A stretch of 36,247 nucleotides of DNA, taken from assembly GCA_016935115.1 (NCBI GenBank), contig JAFGRN010000023.1, positions 1-36,247 of the forward strand, written 5' to 3'. Shown in pieces: positions 19,098-29,290 of this stretch (its first letter is position 1; the number at the start of each line of letters is the position of its first letter). Origin of the DNA: Candidatus Omnitrophota bacterium (lineage in GTDB: Bacteria > Omnitrophota > Gorgyraeia > 2-01-FULL-45-10). Under the pieces are notes generated by a model, which saw only the letters and a list, made by a program, of their open reading frames with translations, searched no databases and had not been told where the DNA came from. Position numbers and translations under genes: made by a program.

Positions 19098-19547
19098 CTA
19101 TTTCAGGAACCGCTTCAGCTCCTTCATAAATTGGCCCACGTCCCTGAACTGCCTGTATACTGACGCAAACCGGACATACGCTATCTCATCAAGTTCATGG
19201 AGCTTGTGCATGACGAGCTCTCCGATCTCCCTCGAGGCAACTTCGCGGTCATGCCGGCGCCCGATATACTTCTCGATGTCGTCTACCAGCTTCTCTATGC
19301 GTTTCATGCTAACAGGCCGCTTCTCGCAGGCGACGAGTATACCCTTTATAAGTTTTTCACGCTCAAAACCTTCACGGCGGCCGTCCTTCTTTATGACCAT
19401 AAGAGGCACGCGCTCGACATATTCATAAGTCGTGAAGCGTTTCTTGCATCTCATGCATTCGCGGCGGCGGCGCACGCTCGAGCCGTTCTTCGCTACTCGC
19501 GATTCGATAACACTGTCATTCCTGTTTCCGCAATACGGGCAGCGCAT
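19098..19547 (-). CDS. nrdR: Transcriptional repressor NrdR
   Basis: MRCPYCGNRNDSVIESR, RRRRECMRCKKRFTTYEY, ATP-cone. Confidence 0.97.
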   Translation of the reverse strand: MRCPYCGNRNDSVIESRVAKNGSSVRRRRECMRCKKRFTTYEYVERVPLMVIKKDGRREGFEREKLIKGILVACEKRPVSMKRIEKLVDDIEKYIGRRHDREVASREIGELVMHKLHELDEIAYVRFASVYRQFRDVGQFMKELKRFLK

Positions 19548-19549
19548 TA

Positions 19550-20023
19550 TTATTTGGCCAATCTGACCCTGACGCCGGCTTCGCGCAGCAGGTCCTTCGA
19601 CATCTTATCCGGGTAATCGCCGCGTATTACAACTTCTTTTATGCCGGCATTGATTATCATCTTGGCGCAAATGATGCACGGCTGGATCGTGGAATAGATC
19701 GTGGCGTCTTTCACGCTTGTCCCGTGAAGCGCCGCCTGTAAAAAAGCGTTCTGCTCGGCGTGCAGCCCCCTGCAGAGCTCATGGCGTTCACCGGAAGGGA
19801 CCTTCAGCTTCTCGCGAATACAGCCGATTTCTGAACAATGGCGTATCTTAGACGGCACTCCATTGTAACCGGTGGCAAGTATCCTCTTGTCCCTGACCAG
19901 TACCGCGCCAACGCTGCGCCTTAAACAGCTCGAACGCCGCGATACAAGATCCGCGATACCCATGAAATATTCGTCCCATGCGGGCCTCTCCGGCGGGCGT
20001 TTTAATTTACGGGTTTTATTCAT
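19550..20023 (-). CDS. dCMP deaminase (ComEB-like)
   Basis: [14 protein letters not shown] and [17 protein letters not shown] zinc-site motifs. Confidence 0.92.
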   Translation of the reverse strand: MNKTRKLKRPPERPAWDEYFMGIADLVSRRSSCLRRSVGAVLVRDKRILATGYNGVPSKIRHCSEIGCIREKLKVPSGERHELCRGLHAEQNAFLQAALHGTSVKDATIYSTIQPCIICAKMIINAGIKEVVIRGDYPDKMSKDLLREAGVRVRLAK

Positions 20024-21279
20024 CTGTCGATCCTCTTTATCAGGTCCTTATACAGGGGAAATCTGCCTACCAATCCATGCACCTCTTTGCGGACGCCCTC
20101 TATCACCTTCTCATCGGCCGGGCTCGAGAGGATTTTATCCATACAATGCGCTATCACTTTCATCTGGGCCTCTTTCATCCCTCGCGTAGTTACCGCCGGC
20201 GTGCCCACGCGTATGCCGCTGGCGACGAACGGCGACTTCTTGTCGTAAGGTATCAGATTTTTATTCACGGTTATGTTGGCCCTGTCGAGCGCTGTCGCCG
20301 CGTCTTTGCCGGTAATATTTTTGCTCGTAAGGTCGAGGAGGAAGAGGTGTGTATCCGTCCCGCCCGTTACCACCCTGTATCCGAGTTTTGCCATCTCCGT
20401 GGAGAGCGCATTTGAATTCTTCAGGATCTGCCGCTGATAAACCTTAAACTCCGGCTGGAGGGCTTCTTTAAAACATACCGCCTTGGCCGCTATGACATGC
20501 ATGAGCGGCCCTCCCTGTAGCCCGGGAAATACCTCTGAATCGATCTTCTTCGCGAATTCCTTCCTGCACATGACAAATCCGCCCCTGGGCCCGCGCATCG
20601 TCTTATGCGTCGTCGAAGTGACAAACTCGGCATAGTTAACGGGGCTCTCATGAAGCCCGGCCGCGATGAGGCCGGCTATGTGGGCGATATCGACGAAGAA
20701 AAATGCCCCCACGGAATCCGCGATCTGCCTGAATCTCTTGAAATCGATAGTCCTCGGGTAAGCGGAGGCGCCCGCAAGTATCATCTTGGGCCTGTGCTCT
20801 TTGGCTTTCGCGGCTATCTCGTCATAGTCGAGCATTTCGGTCTTGCGATTGACGCCGTAAGGCACCATCTTAAAGAGTTTGCCCGAGAAGTTATGAGGAT
20901 GCCCGTGGGATAGATGGCCTCCACAGGCAAGGTCCATAGCCAGGACCGTATCGCCGGGCTTCAGCATGGCGAAATATATCACCATATTGGCCTGCGTGCC
21001 CGAATGCGGCTGGACATTGACATGTTCGGCGCCGAATAATCTCTTCGCGCGCTCTATCGCGAGCTCCTCGACGACATCGGCATTATGGCATCCATTGTAC
21101 CATCTGGCATGCGGATAGCCTTCAGCGTACTTGTTGGTCAATGCCGAACCCTGGGCCTCGAGCACATCCTCGCTTACGAAGTTCTCGCTCGCTATCAGCT
21201 CCAGGTTCTCATTTTCGCGCTTGGTCTCGTCCAGGATCGCCCTGTATACTTCGGGGTCCCTCTTCTTTAATCCGTCCAT
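20020..21279 (-). CDS. glyA: Serine hydroxymethyltransferase
   Basis: [48 protein letters not shown]. Confidence 0.97.
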   Translation of the reverse strand: MDGLKKRDPEVYRAILDETKRENENLELIASENFVSEDVLEAQGSALTNKYAEGYPHARWYNGCHNADVVEELAIERAKRLFGAEHVNVQPHSGTQANMVIYFAMLKPGDTVLAMDLACGGHLSHGHPHNFSGKLFKMVPYGVNRKTEMLDYDEIAAKAKEHRPKMILAGASAYPRTIDFKRFRQIADSVGAFFFVDIAHIAGLIAAGLHESPVNYAEFVTSTTHKTMRGPRGGFVMCRKEFAKKIDSEVFPGLQGGPLMHVIAAKAVCFKEALQPEFKVYQRQILKNSNALSTEMAKLGYRVVTGGTDTHLFLLDLTSKNITGKDAATALDRANITVNKNLIPYDKKSPFVASGIRVGTPAVTTRGMKEAQMKVIAHCMDKILSSPADEKVIEGVRKEVHGLVGRFPLYKDLIKRIDR

Positions 21280-21280
21280 A

Positions 21281-21733
21281 TCAACGTCCTTTTATTTTTG
21301 ATTCAATATCTTTTATCTGTTTCACGCGCCTGGCGTGACGCTCGCCCGCGTGATCTGTGGCGATCCATGTCCTTAATATCTCTTTTGCCTTTTTACCTTC
21401 CGTATACGAAGCCGCCAGGACCAGCACGTTCGTATCATTATGCTCTCTGGCCGATTTCGCCATCTCAACATCATAGCAGGCAGCGGCCCTTACGCCGTGA
21501 ACCTTATTCGCGATGATAACCATGCCAACGCCGGTCTTGCAGATCAGCACTCCGCGCTCAGCTTTCCCCTCGCTTACCGTCCTGGCCACTTCGAAACCTA
21601 TTAGCGGATAGTCGCACGACTCTTTCGAATGGGTACCGAGATCCGCCACTTCGTACCCTTCCTCTTCCATAAACCGTACCAGCGCGGCTTTCAATTCATA
21701 TCCGCCGTGATCACTGCCTATCGCGATCTTCAC
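21281..21733 (-). CDS. rpiB: Ribose-5-phosphate isomerase B
   Basis: [52 protein letters not shown]. Confidence 0.96.
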   Translation of the reverse strand: MKIAIGSDHGGYELKAALVRFMEEEGYEVADLGTHSKESCDYPLIGFEVARTVSEGKAERGVLICKTGVGMVIIANKVHGVRAAACYDVEMAKSAREHNDTNVLVLAASYTEGKKAKEILRTWIATDHAGERHARRVKQIKDIESKIKGR

Positions 21734-21772
21734 TTTAAACTCCCTCTTTCTTTAGTTTGACGACGCCCAATA

Positions 21773-22234
21773 TTACAGTTTTTTTACAAACCTCTCTATC
21801 TCGCGCTTTATCTCATCTTTTATAGCCCTGTAAGTTTCTATGGAACCGCCGATCGGGTCCCTGATGCCCTGAGCCGCAGAACCACCCTCATCGGTGTTTT
21901 CGTATTTTTTAAGAACGTGCGTTTTGGCGACGGCCGGAAAGATTCTCAACACTTCATCTTTATGAGATTCTTCCATTGTAAGGATAAGACCCGCTTTTTT
22001 TATCATATCGGCCGTGAGGCTTCTGGACCTGTGGCCCGAGACATCGATACCCTCTTCTTTCATAACCATTATCGTACCGTCCGTCGGAGATAATCCGTCC
22101 AAAGTGCTCGTCCCGGCGGAGCTTATACTTATGTTCTCTTTGCCAAGCTCACGAAGGCGCTTCCGCATCAGGCCTTCAGCCATAACCGAACGGCACGAAT
22201 TCCCAGTACAGACGAACAATACTGAATTTATCAT
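21773..22234 (-). CDS. ywlE: Low-molecular-weight phosphatase, YwlE-like (putative protein-arginine phosphatase)
   Basis: P-loop VCTGNSCRS, C-terminal DPIGGSIETYRAIKDEI resembling YwlE DPFGGSIDIYKQTRDEL; between tsaC and rpiB as in Bacillus. Confidence 0.8.
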   Translation of the reverse strand: MINSVLFVCTGNSCRSVMAEGLMRKRLRELGKENISISSAGTSTLDGLSPTDGTIMVMKEEGIDVSGHRSRSLTADMIKKAGLILTMEESHKDEVLRIFPAVAKTHVLKKYENTDEGGSAAQGIRDPIGGSIETYRAIKDEIKREIERFVKKL

Positions 22235-22854
22235 CTCCGCCTGACCTCTTTCAATATCTTGCCGGCGGCGACCGCCGCTTCCCTAAGGATCACCGGAGGG
22301 TCCGAGCTTATATCCACGACGGTTGACTCCTTGCCGACCGCGGAGGGCCCGGCATCGAGCAGCATATCTATCCTGCCGTCCAGGTATTTCAGCACCTGGG
22401 ACGCGCGCGTCGCAGGTGCCCTGCCGCTTAAGTTGGCGCTCGGCGCGCCCACCGGGACTCCGGCCGCTTTTATAAGTTCCAGCGCCACCCTGTTGGCGGG
22501 CATCCTGAATCCGACCTTGCCGCCGCGCCTCGATGCCAATATTATGGTAAGAGGCCCGGGCCAGAACCTGCCAATAAGACGGTCTGCTCTCTTTGTAATG
22601 CGGCAACCCATTTTATTTATGCTTTCCTTATCGGCAATATGCACGGTAAGGGGCTTTCCGCGGATGCGTTTCTTGATGCCGTAAAGCCTCTCGACCGCCC
22701 TTTTGTCCGACAGGTTGACCGCAAGGCCGTATACGGTTTCCGTCGGGAAAGCTACTATTCCGCCTGACCTGACCGCCGTTGCCGCGTAGGAGATAATATC
22801 TTCATCCGGATCTTCGGGATCGACGCGGATCACAAGTGTCTTCGATACGGACAT
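22231..22854 (-). CDS. tsaC: L-threonylcarbamoyladenylate synthase (Sua5/YwlC/TsaC)
   Basis: AFPTETVYGLAVNLSD, KKRIRGKPLTVHIA, FWPGPLTIIL, GAPSANLSG. Confidence 0.95.
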   Translation of the reverse strand: MSVSKTLVIRVDPEDPDEDIISYAATAVRSGGIVAFPTETVYGLAVNLSDKRAVERLYGIKKRIRGKPLTVHIADKESINKMGCRITKRADRLIGRFWPGPLTIILASRRGGKVGFRMPANRVALELIKAAGVPVGAPSANLSGRAPATRASQVLKYLDGRIDMLLDAGPSAVGKESTVVDISSDPPVILREAAVAAGKILKEVRRR

Positions 22855-23351
22855 TACCGCCCCAGGTTCCGGTTCTTTTTACGGACGCCATCGGCCAGCG
22901 ACTTCTTGAGCGCTCCGAGCGCCTTTTCTATCCTCCTGTCGCCCAGGCTCAATATCTGTAAAGCAAGTATGGCGGCATTACGAGCTCCGGATTTACCGAT
23001 GCTGACGGTGGCAACCGGCACTCCCGCCGGCATCTGGACAGTCGAAAATAATGAATCTATACCCTTCAGTTCGGCCGTCTCCATCGGCACTCCTATTACC
23101 GGCAACGTGGTAAGGCTGGCCACTACACCCGCAAGATGCGCCGCGCCGCCTGCCCCGGCAATGATCACCCTGATACCGTTTCTTCGCGCGGATGCGGCAA
23201 ATCTCGCGGTATCCTCGGGAGAGCGGTGCGCCGATAGTATTCTGACCTCGTAAGGGACCTTATTCTCGTCTAAAACTTTCGTTGCCTGCTCCATAACCGG
23301 AAGGTCTGAATCACTGCCCATTATTATCGCGATAACCGGTTTTCTAGCCAT
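22854..23351 (-). CDS. purE: N5-carboxyaminoimidazole ribonucleotide mutase
   Basis: IIMGSDSDLPVM, VRILSAHRSPE, IAGAGGAAHLAGVVA. Confidence 0.97.
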   Translation of the reverse strand: MARKPVIAIIMGSDSDLPVMEQATKVLDENKVPYEVRILSAHRSPEDTARFAASARRNGIRVIIAGAGGAAHLAGVVASLTTLPVIGVPMETAELKGIDSLFSTVQMPAGVPVATVSIGKSGARNAAILALQILSLGDRRIEKALGALKKSLADGVRKKNRNLGR

Positions 23352-23362
23352 ATCGATCTCCC

Positions 23363-24652
23363 CTATCCCTTGATTGCCCTGTAAGCAATGTCCGTACGAT
23401 AGTGCATTTTATCAAAATTTATCAACCTTACCGCTTCGTAACAATTGTTGATCGCGGCCCTGTAATCGCCTCCGAGCGCCGTCACATTCAGGACGCGGCC
23501 GCCGCTGGTAACGAAGAGCCCCTGCGCGTCGACGTCGCGGCGCCCTGACCTGGTCCCGGCATGAAAGACGACCACATCCCTCATCCCGGAAGCGCGGTCC
23601 AGGCCGTTTATCTCCATGCCTTTTATGAAATTACCCGGATACCCGCCGGAGGCCACTACCACCGAAACGCACGGCCTTGGATCCCATTCGAGCGAATATC
23701 CTCCGAGAGCGCCGTCACAGGAGCGCTCCATCAGCTCAACCAGGTCAGACTTCATCCTGGGCAATATGGCCTGAGTCTCCGGATCGCCGAACCTGACATT
23801 GAATTCGAGGACATAAGGGCCTTTATCTGTCATCATAATACCTGCGTAGAGGGCTCCTGTATAAGGCTTCCCTTCGGCCGACATCCCTCTTATCACGGGA
23901 TCTATTACCCTCTCCATTATATCCCTGGCAACCGCTACCGTAACCACCGGCCCCGGCGAGTAGGCTCCCATGCCGCCTGTATTCGGCCCCTTATCGCCGT
24001 CGAAAGCCCTCTTATGGTCCTGGCTGGAAGCCAGAGGGACGACATTCTTGCCGTCCGAAACCACTATTATGGACGCCTCTTCTCCGTTAAGGCAGTCCTC
24101 TATTATAACCTTATCGCCCGAATTCCCGAAGGATCTGTCGATCATTATAGCCTGGAGCGCCGCGACCGCTTCGTCCATCGACTTACAGACCATAACGCCC
24201 TTGCCCGCCGCGAGCCCGTCGGCTTTTATGACGACCGGCACCCCTCTCGACTCCAGATACTTAAGCGCTTCCGAATGTTTATCGAAGATCTTAAAGTCTG
24301 CCGTCGGCACTCCGAGCCTCTTCATCAGCTCTTTGGAAAATGCTTTGCTGCCTTCGAGGCGCGCGCATTCTTTTGTCGGCCCGAATATCCTAAGCCCCTT
24401 ATCCCGGAAGAGATCGGCTATACCGGCTACGAGCGGCGCCTCCGGCCCCACAACCGTAAGGTCTATCTTCTTCGTCCTGGCGAATTCCAAAAGGCCGTCA
24501 ATATCGTCTGCCTTGATATTAACCGGCTCGGCTATCCTGGCCATGCCGTCGCTGCCTGGCGCTGCATACAGCTTCCCGCATTTGGGACTCTGCGCTATCT
24601 TCCACGCAAGCGCGTGTTCGCGGCCGCCCGATCCTATAAGTAATATACGCAC
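23363..24652 (-). CDS. purD: Phosphoribosylamine-glycine ligase
   Basis: MRILLIGSGGREHALAWK, GLAAGKGV, NTGGMGAYSP, EFNVRFGDPETQ. Confidence 0.97.
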   Translation of the reverse strand: MRILLIGSGGREHALAWKIAQSPKCGKLYAAPGSDGMARIAEPVNIKADDIDGLLEFARTKKIDLTVVGPEAPLVAGIADLFRDKGLRIFGPTKECARLEGSKAFSKELMKRLGVPTADFKIFDKHSEALKYLESRGVPVVIKADGLAAGKGVMVCKSMDEAVAALQAIMIDRSFGNSGDKVIIEDCLNGEEASIIVVSDGKNVVPLASSQDHKRAFDGDKGPNTGGMGAYSPGPVVTVAVARDIMERVIDPVIRGMSAEGKPYTGALYAGIMMTDKGPYVLEFNVRFGDPETQAILPRMKSDLVELMERSCDGALGGYSLEWDPRPCVSVVVASGGYPGNFIKGMEINGLDRASGMRDVVVFHAGTRSGRRDVDAQGLFVTSGGRVLNVTALGGDYRAAINNCYEAVRLINFDKMHYRTDIAYRAIKG

Positions 24653-24670
24653 ATTATCCCTTTAAACGTT

Positions 24671-25666
24671 TCAACGGACGATGACCTCTCCGCGGCCCTT
24701 CACGACACGCCCTATCACATGCGACCTCAGCCCCGTCGAGCGGAGAGTATCCCGGGCCTTATCGACCGACTTGCGATCCAGAGTTAACACCATGCCTATG
24801 CCCATATTGAGCGTACGGTACATCTCCCTGTCATCTATATCGCCGCGTTTTTTAATAAGCTCAAATATCTGCGGCGCTTTCCATGAATCTTTTTCTATCT
24901 CTATCGCCATTCCCTTCGGGATTATCCTGGGGATCTTGTCGTAAAACGCCCCTCCGGTAATATTGGCGATGCCTTTTATACTTACTTTCTTCTTAAGCGC
25001 CAGGATATGCCTTGCATAGAGGCGGGTCGGTTTTAACAGCTCTCTCGAATGCAGCCTGAGCTCCTTTTCGCTGAATACTTTCCGCACCAGGGAATATCCG
25101 TTCGAATGGAGGCCGCTCGATTCGAGGCCCAGCACGACGTCGCCGGCCTTTGTCCCGCTTCCGTCGATCACATCCCTCCTGTCGACTATGCCGACTCCGA
25201 ATCCCGCGAGATCGTATTCGCCGCGGGCATACATCCCCGGCATCTCGGCGGTCTCTCCCCCGACAAGCGCAAAGCCAGCCTCCCTGCACGCGGCCGATAT
25301 GCCTTTTACGACATCTTTCAGGACGCCGGCGCGGATCTTTCCCGTAGCTATATAATCCAGGAAAAATAACCCCTCGGCGCCGGAACAGAGGATGTCATTG
25401 GCGCTCATCGCGACAAGGTCGATCCCGACAGTATCGTGTTTATCCGCAAGGAAAGCTATCTTCAGTTTCGTTCCGACACCGTCGGTAGAAGAGACGAGCA
25501 GGGGATCGGCGAATTTCCTGAAATCCGGACGGAAGAGCGCGCCGAAACTGCCGACATCGCTTATCACGCCTCCGGTCTTCGTGGCGGCGGCGAACCGCCT
25601 GTAATGGCCCACCAGCAGATTCGCCTTATCGATATTCACGCCGGCGGATTTGTAGGTTATTTTCAT
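24671..25666 (-). CDS. purM: Phosphoribosylformylglycinamidine cyclo-ligase
   Basis: [53 protein letters not shown]. Confidence 0.97.
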   Translation of the reverse strand: MKITYKSAGVNIDKANLLVGHYRRFAAATKTGGVISDVGSFGALFRPDFRKFADPLLVSSTDGVGTKLKIAFLADKHDTVGIDLVAMSANDILCSGAEGLFFLDYIATGKIRAGVLKDVVKGISAACREAGFALVGGETAEMPGMYARGEYDLAGFGVGIVDRRDVIDGSGTKAGDVVLGLESSGLHSNGYSLVRKVFSEKELRLHSRELLKPTRLYARHILALKKKVSIKGIANITGGAFYDKIPRIIPKGMAIEIEKDSWKAPQIFELIKKRGDIDDREMYRTLNMGIGMVLTLDRKSVDKARDTLRSTGLRSHVIGRVVKGRGEVIVR

Positions 25667-26565
25667 CTTTCTATACCCAATGCCTTGCCGGAGATCATCT
25701 CAAGTGCCTGCAAATATTTCCGGCTTGTCTTCCGCGCTATTTCATCCGGAAGCTCCGGGCCGGGAGGCGTCTTGTCCCATGCAAGCGTCTCCAGATAATC
25801 CCTAACGAATTGCTTATCAAAACTCGGCTGCGGGCCGCCCGGTTTATAATCGTCCATGGGCCAGAAACGGGACGAGTCAGGGGTCAATATCTCGTCGATA
25901 AGCATTATCCTGTTCTCATATATACCGAACTCGAATTTTGTGTCGGCAATTATTATACCTTTCGATTCCGCGTACCGGCTCGCCTTAGCGTATAAAGCGA
26001 TGCTGGCCTCTTTGAGCTTACCGGTCACATCCTTGCCCAGATGCCTCTCGACATAATCCTGCGAGACATTGATATCATGCCCTTCGTCCTCTTTCGTGGA
26101 TGGAGTAAAAATAGGCTCCGGAAGCTTGTCGGATTCACGAAGCCCGGCCGGAAGCTTTATCCCGCAAATGGAGCGGCTCTTTTGATACTCTTTCAGGCCG
26201 GATCCCGAAAGATAGCCGCGCACGACACATTCTACAGGGACTGCCTTTGCCTTCTTTACCAGCATCGACCGGCCTTTCAGGATATCCGCGTACTTTTGCA
26301 ACTCTTCCGGGTATCTCGAAACGTCAGCCGAGATAAAATGATTGGCTATAATATCCCCTGTAAGATTAAACCAGAAGAGCGACAGTTGGGTCAGGACCTC
26401 GCCTTTGTGCGGGATACCTGTCGGCAGAACCACGTCGAAACAGGATATCCTGTCTGTTGAAACTACGAGAAGCTTGTCCTTCAGGTCATAGACATCCCTG
26501 ACTTTTCCCCTTTTAAACAGCCCTATATCCGTAAAGCTGGTTTTAAGCAGCGGCTTGCCTGTCAT
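25663..26565 (-). CDS. purC: Phosphoribosylaminoimidazole-succinocarboxamide synthase
   Basis: [43 protein letters not shown]. Track start 26613 overlaps purB; ATG 26565 follows AGGGAG. Confidence 0.95.
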   Translation of the reverse strand: MTGKPLLKTSFTDIGLFKRGKVRDVYDLKDKLLVVSTDRISCFDVVLPTGIPHKGEVLTQLSLFWFNLTGDIIANHFISADVSRYPEELQKYADILKGRSMLVKKAKAVPVECVVRGYLSGSGLKEYQKSRSICGIKLPAGLRESDKLPEPIFTPSTKEDEGHDINVSQDYVERHLGKDVTGKLKEASIALYAKASRYAESKGIIIADTKFEFGIYENRIMLIDEILTPDSSRFWPMDDYKPGGPQPSFDKQFVRDYLETLAWDKTPPGPELPDEIARKTSRKYLQALEMISGKALGIER

Positions 26566-26578
26566 GGTAGGCATCTCC

Positions 26579-27871
26579 CTATATTCCCACCTGCCTGAAT
26601 ATCCTGTCCACATTCTTCACATGATATTTAAAATCGAATATATCTTCTATGGTGCCTATCGATAATACCGAGCGTATACCGTCGTCATTAAGCAGTGCGT
26701 CCCTGAATCCGATATTATTACGCTTGGCGGTGAACGCGACGGCCTGTACCTTATCGTATGCCTCATTACGCGTAAGCCCTTTATCGATAAGCTCGAGCAG
26801 GAGCTTGCCGGAGAATACTATACCGCCGGATTTATTGAGGTTTTCCAGCATCCTCTCTTCATTCACTACAAGATGCGAGACTATATCCATGAACTTGTTG
26901 AGCATGTAATCCAGGAGTATGGTCGAATCCGGCAATATCACGCGCTCGACCGAAGAGTGGGATATGTCGCGTTCGTGCCACAGGACGATATCCTCCATGG
27001 CCGCCATCGAATTAGCCCTCAATACGCGCGCCAGGCCCGATATGCGTTCGCACATTATCGGGTTCTTCTTGTGGGGCATTGCGCTCGAGCCCTTCTGGGA
27101 CTTCGAAAAATACTCCTCTACCTCGCCTATCTCCGTATGCTGCAGGTTGCGGAACTCCGTGGAAAACTTCTCAAGCGAAGTCCCTGTAATCGCGACCGCT
27201 GTCAGGAGCTCGGCATGTCGGTCGCGCTGCAGTATCTGCGTGGAGATCCGCGCGCTCTTAAGGCCCATCTTCCTGCACGTGTAAGCCTCGACCGAAGGAT
27301 CTATGTTCGCGTAGGTTCCGACGGCGCCCGATATCTTCCCTACGCTTACCGTCTCGCGCGCCTTCTCGAGCCTCGCGAGATTACGGCCCATCTCATCGTA
27401 GTAAAGGGCGAGCTTCAATCCGAATGTCATGGGCTCGGCGTGGACCGAGTGGGTGCGCCCTATCATGAGCGTCTTCTTATGGCGCCTGGCTTTGCCCTTC
27501 AGTATCCTCATGAGTTTTTTCACGTCATCGATGAGGATGTCACAGGCCTCCCGCATCTGCGCCGAGAGCGCGGTATCCAGCACATCGCTCGAGGTAAGCC
27601 CCATATGGATGTACTTGGCATCGTCGCCGACATATTCCGAAACGCATTTTATGAAAGCTATGACATCGTGGTTTGTCTCGGCCTCGATCTCCCTGATCCT
27701 GTCGACGCTGAACCTGGCCCTCTTCTGTATCTGGAATAGGGACGATTTTGGTATCCGGCCCATCCTGGCGAGCGCTTCGCAGGCATATATCTCCACGTCA
27801 AGCATCCTGCGAAAGCGGTTCTCCTCGCTCCACACGGCAGCCATTCTGGGAAGTGAATATCTGGGTATCAT
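26579..27871 (-). CDS. purB: Adenylosuccinate lyase
   Basis: [12 protein letters not shown] signature, [22 protein letters not shown]. Genuine start is ATG at 27871 ([20 protein letters not shown]); the track's 48 extra codons run into the tRNA-associated repeat. Confidence 0.95.
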   Translation of the reverse strand: MIPRYSLPRMAAVWSEENRFRRMLDVEIYACEALARMGRIPKSSLFQIQKRARFSVDRIREIEAETNHDVIAFIKCVSEYVGDDAKYIHMGLTSSDVLDTALSAQMREACDILIDDVKKLMRILKGKARRHKKTLMIGRTHSVHAEPMTFGLKLALYYDEMGRNLARLEKARETVSVGKISGAVGTYANIDPSVEAYTCRKMGLKSARISTQILQRDRHAELLTAVAITGTSLEKFSTEFRNLQHTEIGEVEEYFSKSQKGSSAMPHKKNPIMCERISGLARVLRANSMAAMEDIVLWHERDISHSSVERVILPDSTILLDYMLNKFMDIVSHLVVNEERMLENLNKSGGIVFSGKLLLELIDKGLTRNEAYDKVQAVAFTAKRNNIGFRDALLNDDGIRSVLSIGTIEDIFDFKYHVKNVDRIFRQVGI

Positions 27872-27891
27872 TATGCCCTCTTTATTTTGAA

Positions 27892-28059
27892 TGGTGCGGA
27901 AGAAGGGAGTCGGCGACTTTGCCTCGCAGTGCTCGGCTCCGTCGCCAGCTTCTTCGCTGTCGCGCATAGCGCTTTTCCTCGCTATTCGCTCGGCGCTCAT
28001 CCGCTTCGACTCCATCTTAAGCCGCTGACAATAACAACTGGTGCGGAAGAAGGGAGTCG
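27892..28059. repeat. 21-bp direct repeat of the tRNA-Leu 3' end flanking a 126-bp structured insert
   Basis: TGGTGCGGAAGAAGGGAGTCG occurs identically at 27892-27912 and at 28039-28059 (inside the tRNA). Insert has inverted repeats GGCGAC 27912-27917 / GTCGCC 27941-27946 and GCG.ATAGCG/CGCTAT.CGC (27962-27989). Confidence 0.9.
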
Positions 28060-28123
28060 AACCCTTAAGGTTTTACCCATACGGTCCTGAGCCGTACGCG
28101 TCTGCCAATTCCGCCACTTCCGC
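28039..28123 (-). tRNA. tRNA-Leu (anticodon CAG), CCA encoded
   Basis: Minus strand GCGGAAGTGGCGGAATTGGCAGACGCG...TACGGCTCAGGACCGTA...AAGGGTTCGACTCCCTTCTTCCGCACCA: class II variable arm, anticodon loop CTCAGGA, 7-bp acceptor stem. Confidence 0.97.
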
Positions 28124-28141
28124 TTAGAAACAAGCCCACTC

Positions 28142-28170
28142 AGTATACCTTAAACAATTTTACCTGTCAA
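28142..28170 (-). promoter_or_regulatory. Sigma70-type promoter of tRNA-Leu
   Basis: Minus: TTGACA (28170-28165), 17-bp spacer, TATACT (28147-28142), 18 bp before the tRNA 5' end. Confidence 0.85.
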
Positions 28171-28224
28171 TTACCCCTCCACAACGGGGAAAATCTGATT
28201 TTGGGAGGCTCTCTTTATGATATT

Positions 28225-29271
28225 TCACTCTGATAACGTGCGGTAACGGGAGATCCTGAGCTGGCCGCAGCCGGCGTCGATATCTTCGCCGCGTGGCTTG
28301 CGATGGTTGACATTGATACCATTGTCGCGAAGAGTTCTGACAAAAACCCTGATATCGGCGGAAGACGGCTCGGCATAACCTTTCATGCTTACCTTATTAC
28401 ATGCTATAGTATTTACCTTACAATTGATCCCCTTGAGAAGTTTAGCCAGTTTCAAGGCATCGCCGCGCGAGGCGTTCGCGCCCTTTATCAGTATGTATTC
28501 GAACGTTATCACGCGGCCTGTATTCCCTGTATACTCCCGGCAGGCCGGGATCAATTCTTTCAGCGGATACTTATTATTGATCGGGACCAGCTTCGAGCGC
28601 ACCTCTTCATCCGCGGAATGGAGCGAAACCGAAAGCTCAACCTGCAAAGCCTCCCTCTCCAGCTTCTTCATTCCGGGTATTATTCCGCAGGTCGATATCG
28701 TCATCCTGCGGGCGCCTATATTAAACGCGTCCGGGTCGTTCAATATCCGTATGGCCTTCAGCAGATTGTCATAATTATCGAGCGGCTCACCTATCCCCAT
28801 AAATACGAGGTTCGTTATGCGGGCCCGCGGATTATCGGCCCTGACAAAGAGGACCTCGTCGAGTATCTCGGAAGCCTTGAGGTTCCTGATAAACCCGAAG
28901 GGCGCGCTCGCGCAAAAAGCGCAGGCGAACCTGCATCCCACCTGCGTCGACAGGCATACGGAAGCCCTGTCTTCTTCAGGCAAAAATACGGCCTCTATGG
29001 CATTGGCGTCCTCGAGCTTCAGGAGATATTTGGTGGTGCCATCGGCCTTTGACTTCCTGGAGTCGAGCATCGTAAGGCGGGTAATATGGAAGATGCCTTT
29101 TAGCTTATGGCGCAACCCGTCGGGAAGGTCACTCATCCCGTCGAACGAACGCGCGCCGGAGGCATACAGCCACCTGAAGACCTGCTTTGCCCTGTAGGCT
29201 TCCGCGCCTGCAGACTTAAGCGCTGACACAAGCCCGTCCTTTGAGAGATTCTTTATGTCGGTCTTATCCAT
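28225..29271 (-). CDS. rlmN: 23S rRNA (adenine2503-C2)-methyltransferase RlmN
   Basis: Radical SAM motif CRFACAFCA, VFMGIGEPLDNYDN, SLHSADEEVRSKLVPINNKYPL, HRKPRGEDIDAGCGQL. Confidence 0.96.
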   Translation of the reverse strand: MDKTDIKNLSKDGLVSALKSAGAEAYRAKQVFRWLYASGARSFDGMSDLPDGLRHKLKGIFHITRLTMLDSRKSKADGTTKYLLKLEDANAIEAVFLPEEDRASVCLSTQVGCRFACAFCASAPFGFIRNLKASEILDEVLFVRADNPRARITNLVFMGIGEPLDNYDNLLKAIRILNDPDAFNIGARRMTISTCGIIPGMKKLEREALQVELSVSLHSADEEVRSKLVPINNKYPLKELIPACREYTGNTGRVITFEYILIKGANASRGDALKLAKLLKGINCKVNTIACNKVSMKGYAEPSSADIRVFVRTLRDNGINVNHRKPRGEDIDAGCGQLRISRYRTLSE

Positions 29272-29290
29272 TGTCTGGAAAGGCTGGAAG

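Noticed and set aside
23561-24643. 360-aa + strand ORF opposite purD
   Set aside because: Antisense shadow ORF; purD on the minus strand is strongly supported and the + translation has no recognisable motifs.
26873-27739. 288-aa + strand ORF opposite purB
   Set aside because: Shadow ORF of a conserved enzyme.
27887-28090. 67-aa + ORF ending ...TTGAEEGSRTLKVLPIRS
   Set aside because: Translation of antisense tRNA-Leu and of the repeat; typical false gene call.
28174-28189. CCCC-TCCACAAC-GGGG as rlmN terminator
   Set aside because: Stem of only 4 bp with no convincing U-tract, and it overlaps the area just upstream of the tRNA promoter.
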